A DNA stretch of 64,000 bases from Geomobilibacter sp964432205. Its GTDB lineage: Bacteria > Desulfobacterota > Desulfuromonadia > Geobacterales > DSM-12255. The stretch spans positions 20,733 to 84,732 of the forward strand of contig CAYSMK010000022.1 in NCBI GenBank assembly GCA_964432205.1. The letters run 5' to 3'. The position numbers and the translations under genes were made by a program. The notes beneath the pieces are model-generated. The model was not told the origin of the DNA. It saw only the letters and a list, made by a program, of their open reading frames with translations, and ran no database searches. Below are positions 25,610-35,340 of the stretch, piece by piece. Position 1 is the stretch's first letter; every line of letters begins with the position of its first letter.

Positions 25610-28087
25610 ATGGCTGTGGGAACGGGAAACATCGATGAAATGCCGATCGTGAAGGATTTGCGGGATTTCGACCGTACATCAGGTAATCGGCTGGAGCGGC
25701 TGATCTTCAACAACCGGCTGGTGGTGATGGCCGTCTGCATAGCAGTAACCCTATTGCTCGCTTACCAGACGACAAAACTTGTTTTCAACGCGAGCTTCGA
25801 GAAGATGCTCCCCCAGAGTCACCCCTACATCAAAAACTATTTTGCAACAAAAGACGACCTGAAGGGCCTTGGCAACTCGATACGGGTCGTGGTGGAGAAT
25901 ACCAATGGTGACATCTTCGATCCCGCCTACCTGGAAACACTCAGGCAGATCAATGATGAGCTCTTCCTTACCCCCGGTGTGGACCGCGCCTGGGTAAAGT
26001 CGCTCTGGGCCGCCGGGGTGCGCTGGACCGAGGTGACCGAGGAGGGCTTCAAGGGGGGGCCGGTCATGCCGGATACTTATGACGGCTCGGAAAAGAGCGT
26101 GGCACTGCTCAAACAGAACATTGCCCGCGCCGGCATCGTCGGAAGTCTGGTGTCAACAAACTTCAAGTCGGCCATGATCTTTGTCCCGCTTCTCGACAAG
26201 GACCCCGGTACGGGAAAGCGCCTCGACTACAGTGTCTTCTCTAAACAGATTGAGCAGAATGTCAGGAATAAATACGAAGGCGTCGGCACCAATGATGCCA
26301 AAGGGGGAGCTCCACGGGCGGGTAAGATCAGGATCCATATCATTGGCTTCGCCAAGCTGGTGGGAGACCTGATCGACGGCCTGATGCAGGTGATGACCTA
26401 TTTTGCCCTGGCGGCCCTGATCGCCGCGATCATCATTTTCCTCTACACCCGCTGCATCCGGAGTACGGTCCTGGTAATCATCTGCTCGGTGGTGGCGGTC
26501 ATCTGGCAGCTGGGGCTTGTGGCCACCCTCGGCTTCGAAATGGACCCCTATTCGATCCTGGTGCCGTTCCTGGTCTTCGCCATCGGTGTTTCCCACGGCG
26601 TGCAGAAAATGAACGGCATCATGCAGGATATCGGTCGAAGCACCCACAAGTTGGTCGCCGCGCGCTATACCTTCCGCCGGCTGTTCCTTGCCGGACTGAC
26701 CGCGCTGATGGCCGATGCGGTTGGCTTCGCGGTCCTGATGCTGATCGACATTCCGGTGATCAAGGACCTGGCGCTGACCGCCAGCATCGGGGTGGCCGGT
26801 CTCATCATCACCAACCTCTTGCTGTTGCCGGTGTTTCTTTCATTCACCGGCGTCAGCCTCAAAGCCGCCAGGAAAAGCCTCAAGGAAGAGACTGAAGAGA
26901 GTACGGGTAAAGGGGCCGGCGCGATCTGGAGCCTCCTCGACCGCTTCACCGAAAGGCGATGGGCGACCATTGCGGTCGCGGTCGCGGTGGTGCTGGCGGT
27001 GTCCGGTTTTATGGTGAGTCTCAACCTGAAGATCGGTGATCTTGACCCCGGCGCTCCGGAACTTCGCCCGAATTCGCGCTACAACAAGGACAATGCCTTT
27101 ATTACGTCAAACTACTCTCTCTCCAGCGACCAGTTTGCCGTGATCCTAAGGACTCCGGCGGATGGGTGCATGAAATATGAATCACTCATGGAGGCCGATC
27201 GTCTCGCCTGGGCGCTGCAGCAGGTACCCGGGGTGCAGACCACGGTGTCCATGGCCGATTCCGTGCGCATGGTTACCTCCGGCACCTTTGAGGGGAGTCC
27301 CAAGTGGTACACGCTGTCCAGAAACCAGGATGTCCTCAACTACTCTATTCAGCAAACCATTTCCAATAGCCCCGGCATAACCAATAACGACCTGTCGGTC
27401 ACCCCGGTGATCGCCTACCTGTCCGACCACAAGGCCGAGACCCTGGATCGGGTGGTGAAGGCTGCGGAAGAATTTGTCAAATCGCACAGCACGAAGGAAC
27501 GGCAATTTCTTCTGGCGGCAGGCAGTTCCGGTATCGAAGCGGCCACCAATACCGTGGTCAAGGAGTCGAACCGCATCATGCTGCTCTACGTCTACAGCGC
27601 GGTAATCATCCTCTGCTTCATCACCTTCCGCAGCTGGCGGGCGGTGGTGGTGGCGGTGCTGCCGCTCATCCTGACCTCGATACTGTGTGAAGCGTTGATG
27701 GTGACGATTGGTATCGGCGTCAAGGTTGCGACCCTGCCGGTGATCGCCCTGGGGGTGGGGATAGGGGTCGACTATGCCCTGTATCTGCTGAGTATGCAAC
27801 TTACCTATCAGCGGCAGGGTATGTCGCTCGGGGATGCATACAAGAAAGCGGTCCAGTTTACCGGCAAGGTAGTCGGACTGGTCGGCATCACCCTGGCGGG
27901 CGGGGTCATTACCTGGGCGTTTTCACCCATCAAGTTCCAGGCCGATATGGGTATTCTCCTTACCTTCATGTTCCTCTGGAACATGATCGGGGCGCTCATC
28001 CTCATCCCCGCGCTGTCACACTTTATGCTCAACACTGCGCATGCAAGCGTCAAGGAGCCGGCGGAGAAATTGGCTCCGGCACAATAA
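25610..28087 (+). CDS. MMPL/RND superfamily transporter, module copy 1
   Basis: An 825-residue inner-membrane protein of two similar halves, each with one membrane helix, a large periplasmic loop, and a bundle of about five helices (about 12 in all). The first loop starts FNASFEKMLPQSHPYIKNY, typical of predicted RND exporters related to HpnN and MmpL. Helix motifs include GVSHGVQKMNG in half one and GVGIGVDYALYLLS in half two. It probably uses the proton gradient to move a lipid-like or hydrophobic molecule across the envelope together with the three preceding gene products. It starts 18 bp after the YCF48 stop. The paralog is at 37882. Confidence 0.88.
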   Translation: MAVGTGNIDEMPIVKDLRDFDRTSGNRLERLIFNNRLVVMAVCIAVTLLLAYQTTKLVFNASFEKMLPQSHPYIKNYFATKDDLKGLGNSIRVVVENTNGDIFDPAYLETLRQINDELFLTPGVDRAWVKSLWAAGVRWTEVTEEGFKGGPVMPDTYDGSEKSVALLKQNIARAGIVGSLVSTNFKSAMIFVPLLDKDPGTGKRLDYSVFSKQIEQNVRNKYEGVGTNDAKGGAPRAGKIRIHIIGFAKLVGDLIDGLMQVMTYFALAALIAAIIIFLYTRCIRSTVLVIICSVVAVIWQLGLVATLGFEMDPYSILVPFLVFAIGVSHGVQKMNGIMQDIGRSTHKLVAARYTFRRLFLAGLTALMADAVGFAVLMLIDIPVIKDLALTASIGVAGLIITNLLLLPVFLSFTGVSLKAARKSLKEETEESTGKGAGAIWSLLDRFTERRWATIAVAVAVVLAVSGFMVSLNLKIGDLDPGAPELRPNSRYNKDNAFITSNYSLSSDQFAVILRTPADGCMKYESLMEADRLAWALQQVPGVQTTVSMADSVRMVTSGTFEGSPKWYTLSRNQDVLNYSIQQTISNSPGITNNDLSVTPVIAYLSDHKAETLDRVVKAAEEFVKSHSTKERQFLLAAGSSGIEAATNTVVKESNRIMLLYVYSAVIILCFITFRSWRAVVVAVLPLILTSILCEALMVTIGIGVKVATLPVIALGVGIGVDYALYLLSMQLTYQRQGMSLGDAYKKAVQFTGKVVGLVGITLAGGVITWAFSPIKFQADMGILLTFMFLWNMIGALILIPALSHFMLNTAHASVKEPAEKLAPAQ

Positions 28088-28140
28088 ACAGTACCGTCAC
28101 TAATTTCGCATAATTTTCAGGATGACCACATGGAGGCAGT

Positions 28141-29880
28141 ATGCGGTTCGCAAAAAATAGCATGCCAGCAGTAGTGTATTCGCCCAACTCGGGAACTGCT
28201 TCCGCCTGCAGCGGTACTACGTTATCAGACATAACTTCAGCGGATATGGTGTTACACAATGGGAAGGTTGTGACTGTCGACAAGAATTTCTCCATCGAGG
28301 AAGCTGTTGCCGTCAAAAACGGCAAAATAGTGGCAGTCGGAACAAATGACGAAATAGAAGCCTGCATCGGGGCAACTACCAGGGTGATCGACCTGAATGG
28401 CAGGACCATGCTGCCGGGCATCAACGATTCACATGGCCACCCAATCGCATGGGCGACAGGCCGTCCGCCATTTACCCTTAACGTCAGTTCCCCGAACGTG
28501 AAATCCGTAGCTGATGTCCAGGCAGCCATTGCGGCAAAGGTCGCTACCGTTAAGCCCGGTGAGTGGATACGGGGTGCGGGATGGGATGTGGCTGACCTTG
28601 GCGCGGCTGACTATTCAGGTCTGAACAAGGAATACCTTGATACGGTGGCACCGGACAACCCGGTTGTTTTATCGGAATTTTCTCTGCACACCATATGGGT
28701 TAACAGCAAGGCGCTCGAATTGGCGGGCATTACCAGCAGCACACCCAATCCGGACGGCTATATAGTCGTGGATGACGGTGGCAACCCGACCGGTATTTTA
28801 AAAGAAAGCGCCCTCTCCTTGATAATGGCTATTATTCCCCCCTTTACCGTTGATGAAATGAAGGATGCCACTGTCGCCGCAATGAAGGAACTGAACGCAA
28901 TCGGCATTACAAGTATTACCGATGCACTCGTCTCCGAGAAGGAGTTGAATGTTTACAAAGGCATAAAAAGCGATGGCAAGCAATCGGTCAGGATCACCAT
29001 GCTGTCCGGTTCTCCGGAAAACGGGTTTGCGCCTACACTGGACGAGATTAAACGAGACGTGGCCTGGCTCAAGGCGCTTGCCTGGGATGACCCCACCATG
29101 TTGAAGATGACGGGAATCAAGTTGTTTGCCGATGGCATACCTCCCACCATGACCGCCTGGATGCGCGAACCATATGTTGGGACAGACCAGCACGGGAGTT
29201 TGGTGATCGCGGGCGCCACTGACGAGGAAAAGTGCGCCAATCTGAACAAGATAATTTCGTATGCGAATTCACAAGGATGCCAGATCGGTATCCACGCCGT
29301 CGGGGATCGCGCCGTGGACGCGACGGTCGAAGGCTTCGTGGCTGCCTTGGAGGCACACCGATGGGATGCGCGCCATTATGTCATCCATGGCGACTTTGTG
29401 CCTCCGGCCACCGCACAGGTGATGTCGGAAAACAAGATTGGCCAGGCAACACAGTCCCTTATCAAGTGGCTCATTGCCGCTCAAATGCATTTTGTGGTCC
29501 CCGATGCGCTCGCCTCCTATCAATGCCCCCTGAGAACGTTGATCGACGCCGGCGTGTGTGTTACCAGCAGTTCCGACATGCCCATCGTCTACCCGAACTG
29601 GAAACAAGGGATTCAATCGGCCATTTTGCGGGATGCAAAGAATTCCGAGACCTTTTTCGGCATGGAGCAGCGGATCACGCGCGAGGAGGCCATCAGAAGC
29701 TATACCATCAATGCAGCTTGGCAAGATCATCTGGATGATGTAAAGGGCTCCATCGAGGTAGGCAAGGTTGCAGATTTTTGTGTACTTGCCGACGATATCC
29801 TTACCATTGAACCGCACAAAATAGCGGATATTAGGAACGACGTAACCATTATGAATGGAGAAGTTGTATATCAGCGGTAA
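28141..29880 (+). CDS. Amidohydrolase family 3 protein (YtcJ-like)
   Basis: A 579-residue metal-dependent amidohydrolase. The HxH motif is in GINDSHGHP near 97-105; other likely metal or catalytic residues are in GIKLFADG, GIHAVGDRAVD, YVIHGDF and SSSDMPI. The usual beta-sandwich pieces bracket the barrel (MVLHNGKVVTVDKN at the start, GKVADFCVLADDILT at the end). It would hydrolyse an amide, formamide or ester bond. No clear Sec signal is present, so it is probably cytoplasmic. It sits between the first envelope module and an MFS carrier, so its substrate may be what that module handles. Confidence 0.82.
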   Translation: MRFAKNSMPAVVYSPNSGTASACSGTTLSDITSADMVLHNGKVVTVDKNFSIEEAVAVKNGKIVAVGTNDEIEACIGATTRVIDLNGRTMLPGINDSHGHPIAWATGRPPFTLNVSSPNVKSVADVQAAIAAKVATVKPGEWIRGAGWDVADLGAADYSGLNKEYLDTVAPDNPVVLSEFSLHTIWVNSKALELAGITSSTPNPDGYIVVDDGGNPTGILKESALSLIMAIIPPFTVDEMKDATVAAMKELNAIGITSITDALVSEKELNVYKGIKSDGKQSVRITMLSGSPENGFAPTLDEIKRDVAWLKALAWDDPTMLKMTGIKLFADGIPPTMTAWMREPYVGTDQHGSLVIAGATDEEKCANLNKIISYANSQGCQIGIHAVGDRAVDATVEGFVAALEAHRWDARHYVIHGDFVPPATAQVMSENKIGQATQSLIKWLIAAQMHFVVPDALASYQCPLRTLIDAGVCVTSSSDMPIVYPNWKQGIQSAILRDAKNSETFFGMEQRITREEAIRSYTINAAWQDHLDDVKGSIEVGKVADFCVLADDILTIEPHKIADIRNDVTIMNGEVVYQR

Positions 29881-29909
29881 CTAGACTGGACTTTAATGAG
29901 GATAAGACA

Positions 29910-31172
29910 ATGTCAGTAATGGAAAATGGCGCACAATGTACTAGTTATAGATGGCTTATATTGTTTTCAGTTTTTGTTGCCTTATGTTCAATATACATAA
30001 ACATGATAGCATATACTCCTATTTTGGAAGATATTTCCATGAATCTTAGAGTTGAAATGGGTACTGCAACAACTCTGCTGATGGGATTTGGTTTGGCTGC
30101 TTCTTGTGTACTTATGTGGGGAGGAGTTGTCTGTGACAAGTTTGGTTTGACTGTTGCGGTTTCTCTAGGCCTCATCTGTTCATCCTTGCCGACTGTTATG
30201 GTGCTCTGGTTTGGGGACAACTATCAGGCAGTATTAATTTCCCGGCTGGTCCAAGGCGCGGCTGTCGGATTTGTGTTTACCACGGTCGGACCAATCCTTA
30301 CGTTATGGTTTCCAGCAGAAGAGCAAGGTCTTGCCAGTGGTATTTTGACGAGCTCCATTTCGCTTGGTTCCGCCATCGGCGTAATTACGTCTCCCATCAT
30401 TTTGGGGGCGACACACAGTTGGCAAAAAACCATTTTCTTGTTGGGCATTCCCGGTTGGGCGGCGGTCATTGTGGCCCTGGTAATAACAAGAAAAGATCCT
30501 CCTCAGCCCATGAAAATCGATCCGGTATTGTCTGATCCCACTTCCGAGGGTGTAAGTTTTTCCAGCGCCATTTTTTATCCCATGACCTGGATAGGATCCA
30601 TCGTTGTATTCTGTAACTTTTGGTGTTTGATCTGCCTGTATAACCTGGTCCCTCCCTATTTGGCTTCGGCAGCGCCCATGGGCATTGGTTTGGGCCCTGC
30701 GTCGGCTGGTAAATTATCTGTTGCCGTTACAATTATAGGGGTGTTTGCGGTTGTATTCGGAGGGATTTTCTTTGACAAATTTGCAAAAGGAAATTCACGA
30801 TTGGCGTCGATTGCAGGATACCTTCTGTCAGCGGTATGTGTGCCATTGATTCTTGTGCCATTCGTCTCTGCAAACATGCTCCTGTTAGTGATTGTGTTAC
30901 TGGTTGCCGGATGGGGAATACCGTTTATGCTGCCATCGCTCAATGCTTTTGTCGCTATTAATTATCCTCCCCGTATTGCTGGGAGAATGATGGGATGGTG
31001 GTTTGGACTGGGGTCATTTGGAGGGGCCGCCGGCCTGTATCTGGGCGGGATGACCATCGGCAGGACGGGAAATTTCTATCTGGCCATCGGCATGATTTCA
31101 GTGGTTGCGATTCTCGGCGCTGCCGTGTCGATGTTCCTGAAGAGCGACCCGAAGCAGCCAGTCTCGTACTAG
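29910..31172 (+). CDS. Major facilitator superfamily transporter
   Basis: A 420-residue inner-membrane carrier with about 12 hydrophobic helices and a typical loop 2-3 motif (GGVVCDKFGLT). It resembles organic-anion/nitrate-type MFS carriers in layout, but its substrate cannot be read. The first half is clearly more AT-rich than neighbouring genes, suggesting separate acquisition. It follows the amidohydrolase by 29 bp with GAGGATAAG before the ATG, and converges with the XylR-type regulator downstream. I see no hairpin terminator in the 110-bp gap between them. Confidence 0.85.
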   Translation: MSVMENGAQCTSYRWLILFSVFVALCSIYINMIAYTPILEDISMNLRVEMGTATTLLMGFGLAASCVLMWGGVVCDKFGLTVAVSLGLICSSLPTVMVLWFGDNYQAVLISRLVQGAAVGFVFTTVGPILTLWFPAEEQGLASGILTSSISLGSAIGVITSPIILGATHSWQKTIFLLGIPGWAAVIVALVITRKDPPQPMKIDPVLSDPTSEGVSFSSAIFYPMTWIGSIVVFCNFWCLICLYNLVPPYLASAAPMGIGLGPASAGKLSVAVTIIGVFAVVFGGIFFDKFAKGNSRLASIAGYLLSAVCVPLILVPFVSANMLLLVIVLLVAGWGIPFMLPSLNAFVAINYPPRIAGRMMGWWFGLGSFGGAAGLYLGGMTIGRTGNFYLAIGMISVVAILGAAVSMFLKSDPKQPVSY

Positions 31173-31282
31173 TGCCTTGTAACACTATGATTTAACATGT
31201 CAGACGGTCTTCAGAAACAGATCGAATCCATGAACTTCTCGCCTTTGTATGTGCGGATATGGCGCCCTCTTGCACCCTGGCC

Positions 31283-33085
31283 TCACGTTCCCCTTTGTTT
31301 ACGTTTCTTCATCCGGTAGGCCAGTTGGGCCCGGGTGAGCCCCAGGAGGCGGGCGGCACGGGAGAGCTTCCCCCCGCTCCGTTCGATGGCCAGGTCCATG
31401 AGGACAAGGTCGACGACATCGATGGAGATGCGGTCCGGTTCGCTGCTGCCTGTCAGCTCTGCCAGCGCCCGGAAGATGTCCGAACTCTCCGAACTGCGGG
31501 CAGTGCCGGTGCGTTCCGAAAGCCTGCCACCCTCAGCAACGGCAAAGAGTGCACTGCTGGACGCCTCGCCGCTCACGAAGAGGTGGTGCAGGTCGATGGG
31601 ACTTCCGTCTTCCGCGGAGATAACTCCTCGCTCCACCAGGTTCTGGAGTTCCCGAATATTCCCCGGATAATCATAGTTCAGTAAAGACGTGAACGCCCGC
31701 TGGGTGAAGCTGGCGACGTTTCGGCCATGCCGCACGTTGTAGCGGTGGAGAAAGTAGTTGAGCAGGAGCGGGATATCCTCTCGCCGCTCCCGAAGCGGAG
31801 GGAGCTGGACGGGGAAGACGTTCAGTCGGAAGTACAGGTCCTCGCGAAAACGCCCGGCCTCCACTTCTCTTCGCAGGTCCACATTGCAGGCGGCTACCAC
31901 TCGAACGTCGATGCGGATGGTATGAATGCCGCCAACCCGCTCCACTTCTCCCCCCTGCAGGGCGCGCAGAAGCTTTCCCTGTGCTACGAGACTCAGGGAG
32001 CTTACCTCGTCGAGAAAGAGTGTACCGCCGTCGGCTCGCTCGAATCGCCCGGCCCGGGAAACGACGGCACCGGTGTAGGCGCCGCGCTCGACGCCGAAGA
32101 GCTCCGATTCCACCAGCGTGTCGGGAATGGCCGCACAGTTTACCGACACGAAGGGCTTGCTCTGCCTCGGGCTGATCTCGTGCAGCATCCGGGCAAAAAG
32201 CTCCTTGCCGACGCCCGACTCCCCCAGGAAGAGCACCGTGGCGCGAGTGGGTGCGACCCGCTGCAGCCGGTGACAGGCCGCCGCAAAATCCGCAGAAACG
32301 CCCACCATCTGTTTTTCCCCCTGGTCGAGAAAGGCCTGGTCCAGCTCCGGCAGTGAAACGCCCGCTGCCGTCGTCGGTGCAAAACCGCCAGCCACGAAGC
32401 TCTCCACACTCAGGTAGCGCAGGTCTTCGCCTACGTCATCCCACTGTTCCGCTGTTTTGCCCAGCACCCGGCAAACCGGGGAACCCGTGGAGCGGCATTC
32501 GACCTCGCGAAAAATGACCGGCTTCCCGAACAGCGTGGTTACGTACCCCATGGCATAGCCGAGTTGCATCCAGCACACCGCCTCCGTGCCGAGTCCGAAA
32601 GCAGAGATGTGGGCATCGGCCTCGCTCGAGTTGTGCCAGATGAATTCACCCTCGTAAATCCCCTTCGCCACGTCGAAGCCGATGTGTACGGTCTCGACCC
32701 GAACTGCGCCCTCAAGGGCGTGCAGCCGCGTGCCGGCCGAGAACAGGGAAATCGGCTCGGCGTTGGGCCACTGATCCCGCACAAGCCGCGCGTCTCCCGC
32801 GCCGGAGATATATCCGGTTCGTGTCAGCACCCCCCGCACCCGTTCCATCCCCAGCAGATCTACGAGTTCCCGCCGCAGAGAGCCCAGGGCCGAGTTGTGC
32901 AGAAGCACCATGCGCACATTGTTGAGCCAGATCCGCCCGTCACCCGGTGAGAAGAAGAGGCACTCCGTAAGGTCGCGAAGCGTGGGTGAAGCCAGGTCAT
33001 CGAGTTCGTCGCTGTCGCCGCGGGGCGGCTTCGGCTTGTTTTTTCCGGTCACTTCCGCCAGTGAAATACGTTTTTCTTTTGCCAT
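31283..33085 (-). CDS. XylR/DmpR-type sigma-54-dependent activator with V4R sensor domain
   Basis: A 600-residue regulator. About residues 40-135 are an XylR_N-like sensor part, and about 140-215 a V4R effector-binding domain (VECRSTGSPVCRVLGK with its paired cysteines). About 255-490 are the AAA+ domain: Walker A GESGVGKE near 290, the sigma-54 contact loop as GAYTGA near 337, and YPGNIRELQNLVERG near 480. A Fis-type helix-turn-helix lies at about 560-598. Relatives bind aromatic compounds directly and switch on sigma-54 promoters. It diverges from the second DUF1302 module, whose promoter at 33289 is of that type. Confidence 0.92.
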   Translation of the reverse strand: MAKEKRISLAEVTGKNKPKPPRGDSDELDDLASPTLRDLTECLFFSPGDGRIWLNNVRMVLLHNSALGSLRRELVDLLGMERVRGVLTRTGYISGAGDARLVRDQWPNAEPISLFSAGTRLHALEGAVRVETVHIGFDVAKGIYEGEFIWHNSSEADAHISAFGLGTEAVCWMQLGYAMGYVTTLFGKPVIFREVECRSTGSPVCRVLGKTAEQWDDVGEDLRYLSVESFVAGGFAPTTAAGVSLPELDQAFLDQGEKQMVGVSADFAAACHRLQRVAPTRATVLFLGESGVGKELFARMLHEISPRQSKPFVSVNCAAIPDTLVESELFGVERGAYTGAVVSRAGRFERADGGTLFLDEVSSLSLVAQGKLLRALQGGEVERVGGIHTIRIDVRVVAACNVDLRREVEAGRFREDLYFRLNVFPVQLPPLRERREDIPLLLNYFLHRYNVRHGRNVASFTQRAFTSLLNYDYPGNIRELQNLVERGVISAEDGSPIDLHHLFVSGEASSSALFAVAEGGRLSERTGTARSSESSDIFRALAELTGSSEPDRISIDVVDLVLMDLAIERSGGKLSRAARLLGLTRAQLAYRMKKRKQRGT

Positions 33086-33168
33086 GTCTCGTGCTCACCA
33101 CTCTGTTTTTTATCAATTGGATTAATCTGGCCCACGTGAATAAGTCGAAGTTTATCACCTTCATCAAT

Positions 33169-33186
33169 AATTGCGCCCAGGCAATT
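33169..33186 (+). promoter_or_regulatory. Candidate upstream activator site
   Basis: The inverted repeat AATTGC-gcccag-GCAATT lies about 105 bp before the sigma-54 -24 element, where an enhancer-binding activator normally binds. It would serve the divergent XylR-type regulator. The match is only to position and symmetry, not to a known operator sequence. Confidence 0.4.
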
Positions 33187-33288
33187 GTACGGTACACGTA
33201 AAACAATGTTGCCAAATACTGCTTAAACCCCACATGCATAAGGCTTTGCAGAAGTGCAGAGGCCATTAAAAACTGGGTTGCACCGGTT

Positions 33289-33303
33289 TGGCACAGCGTT
33301 TGC
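33289..33303 (+). promoter_or_regulatory. Sigma-54 promoter of the second envelope module
   Basis: TGGCAC-agcgt-TTGC fits the -24/-12 consensus exactly (GG at 33290-33291, GC at 33302-33303, correct 12-base register). Transcription should start near 33315, giving a leader of about 270 nt before the DUF1302 gene. The divergently encoded XylR-type activator is the obvious partner. Confidence 0.85.
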
Positions 33304-33415
33304 CTATTATGCTTGCAACTTCAAGTTCACATGACTGAACAAAACAAGATGAGATGTGAATGAGCGCTGGACGGATAGAAATATATCACCCTGAGCAAGA
33401 CGTCGTCAAAAACTA

Positions 33416-33461
33416 ACGGAAATCAGCAAGAGCTTCCTCGCTTCGTGGAGCTGGTTTCCGT
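33416..33461 (+). promoter_or_regulatory. Stem-loop in the 5' leader of the second module
   Basis: ACGGAAATCAGC (33416-33427) pairs with GCTGGTTTCCGT (33450-33461): a 12-bp stem with one G-U pair and a 22-nt loop. It lies in the roughly 270-nt leader after the sigma-54 promoter. No ribosome binding site is sequestered, since the start is 120 bp further on. It may be a stability or attenuation element. Confidence 0.5.
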
Positions 33462-33584
33462 AGAGAAGGTTACCGCACCAGAGACAATTTCCATGAAAGG
33501 AGACGTTTAAGGCAACGTTGCATACATAGTTTATCTGATCCGGGTCAAACAAATTGCAGCAAAAATTGCGATGGGAGGTACTGA

Positions 33585-35324
33585 ATGGGAGTGCAAGAAA
33601 AGAGGATGAAACAATGGCAATTGCCTCACTCTGTCGGAGCAGGCTGTACCGCGTTGATTGTTGCGTCCGTATTGGCGGCAAGCAGCAGTGTCAATGCGTT
33701 TGAGATCCCGACCGGAAACGATGATGTCAAATTACGATGGGACAATACCTTCCGCTATACCTTGTCACAGCGCCTGAAGGGGCAGAACAGGGATATTCTC
33801 AACAGTCCCCAGAATGATGACGGCGACCGCAATTTTGATGTGGGTATTGTCTCCAACCGTCTCGATATCCTCTCCGAACTGGATATGGCATACAAAAGAA
33901 ACTATGGGGTCCGTTTCAGCGGCGCCCTTTGGTATGACCCGGGATACAGGGCCTCACTGGACAATAGATCGCCATCAACCTCGAACCATCTGGAAAACGG
34001 AGCGCCGGCAACCGGCCTTGGCTCATATACCAAGGATCGCTTTGCCGGCCCGAGCGGCGAGCTTCTGGACGCCTTTGCCTTTGCCAAGGTCGTGGCCGGA
34101 GAGGTGCCGATCAACCTGCGTGTGGGGCGGCACACCGTGTACTGGGGTGAGAGCATGTTTGCCTATGGCGGCAATAACGGCATCTCCTACGGGCAATCGC
34201 CGGTCGACCTGGGGAAGGCCCTGGCACAGCCGGGCATTGAACTGAAGGAACTGTTCCGTCCCCTGAATCAGGTGTCCGTTCAGGTGCAGCCCACCACTAC
34301 GCTCACGTTAGCGGGCCAGTACTATCTGCAGTGGGAATCGAATATTTGGCCTGAGGCGGGCAGTTATCTCGGCATGATCGACCCGTACATGAATGGCGGC
34401 GAATCCGTATGGACCCCTGGTGGCCCTATCCGCAATGGTGGCGATATCACCCCTAAAAGTGCCCGGGACTGGGGTCTTGCCGCCCGCTGGAGTCCCGAAT
34501 GGCTGGACGGCACCCTCGGTTTCTACTATCGCAACTTTTCCGACAAGGGACCGCAACTGCTTATAGATGCCAGCCACGCCGGCCCGACCACCATGCCGAC
34601 GTATCGTTTGGCCTATTCCTCCGACATTGACCTGTTCGGGATCAGCCTGGCGAAGAACATTCTCGGCGTCAGCGTCGGGTCCGAGATCTCCTATCGCCGA
34701 AATATGCCCCTGTTCAGCAATGAGGGGGCCAATGCGCCGGTCGTCGGCATACCCGGTTCACCGGTCCCCGGTTCCGGAGATACGGCCGGAGCGCGCGGCG
34801 ATACCATGCACGCGCTGATCAACTTTCTGGGTCTGGTATCGAAGACCCCGCTGTTTGACAGCGCGTCCTGGATTACCGAGTTTACCTACAGCCGTTGGAA
34901 TCGTGTCAGTCAGGGGAATCAATATTTTCTGGGTCGCGATGGTTATACCGGCCTCGATCGTGTCACGAAGGACAACGTTACGGGCGCTATATTGTTTGCG
35001 CCGCAATGGTTCCAGGTCCTTCCCGGCGTTGATCTCACTATGCCGCTCAGCGTCGCCTCGGGACTGTACGGGACCTCGGCGATTAAAGGTGGCGGCGCCA
35101 GGGGGAACGGGAGCTACAGCGCCGGTCTCTCCTTCGACGTCTTTGCCAAGTACAAGGTGGATCTCACCTATGCTGCCTTCTTCGGCAACTATGGGGTCGA
35201 TGCCACCGGCGGGATTCCCGGTCCCGGGGATGCTGCAGCCGGCGCCAGAACCGGGGCCGGAGACATTTACGGACTGCTCAAGGACCGCGACCTGCTCTCC
35301 CTGACGATAAAGGGCACATTCTAG
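33585..35324 (+). CDS. DUF1302 outer-membrane protein, module copy 2
   Basis: A 579-residue paralog of the protein at 21327. It is nearly identical from EIPTGNDDVKLRWDN through the YGQSPVDLGKALAQPGIEL region, and ends SLTIKGTF with the terminal Phe of an outer-membrane barrel. A signal segment ends near VNAFEIP. Differences gather near the TPGGPIRNGG segment, likely a surface loop, and may tune substrate. GGGAGG precedes the ATG. It is the first gene behind the sigma-54 promoter at 33289 and lies upstream of aldehyde and alcohol dehydrogenase genes, suggesting an aromatic alcohol or aldehyde as the transported compound. Confidence 0.85.
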   Translation: MGVQEKRMKQWQLPHSVGAGCTALIVASVLAASSSVNAFEIPTGNDDVKLRWDNTFRYTLSQRLKGQNRDILNSPQNDDGDRNFDVGIVSNRLDILSELDMAYKRNYGVRFSGALWYDPGYRASLDNRSPSTSNHLENGAPATGLGSYTKDRFAGPSGELLDAFAFAKVVAGEVPINLRVGRHTVYWGESMFAYGGNNGISYGQSPVDLGKALAQPGIELKELFRPLNQVSVQVQPTTTLTLAGQYYLQWESNIWPEAGSYLGMIDPYMNGGESVWTPGGPIRNGGDITPKSARDWGLAARWSPEWLDGTLGFYYRNFSDKGPQLLIDASHAGPTTMPTYRLAYSSDIDLFGISLAKNILGVSVGSEISYRRNMPLFSNEGANAPVVGIPGSPVPGSGDTAGARGDTMHALINFLGLVSKTPLFDSASWITEFTYSRWNRVSQGNQYFLGRDGYTGLDRVTKDNVTGAILFAPQWFQVLPGVDLTMPLSVASGLYGTSAIKGGGARGNGSYSAGLSFDVFAKYKVDLTYAAFFGNYGVDATGGIPGPGDAAAGARTGAGDIYGLLKDRDLLSLTIKGTF

Positions 35325-35340
35325 AAAAAGGAGAAAAAGG

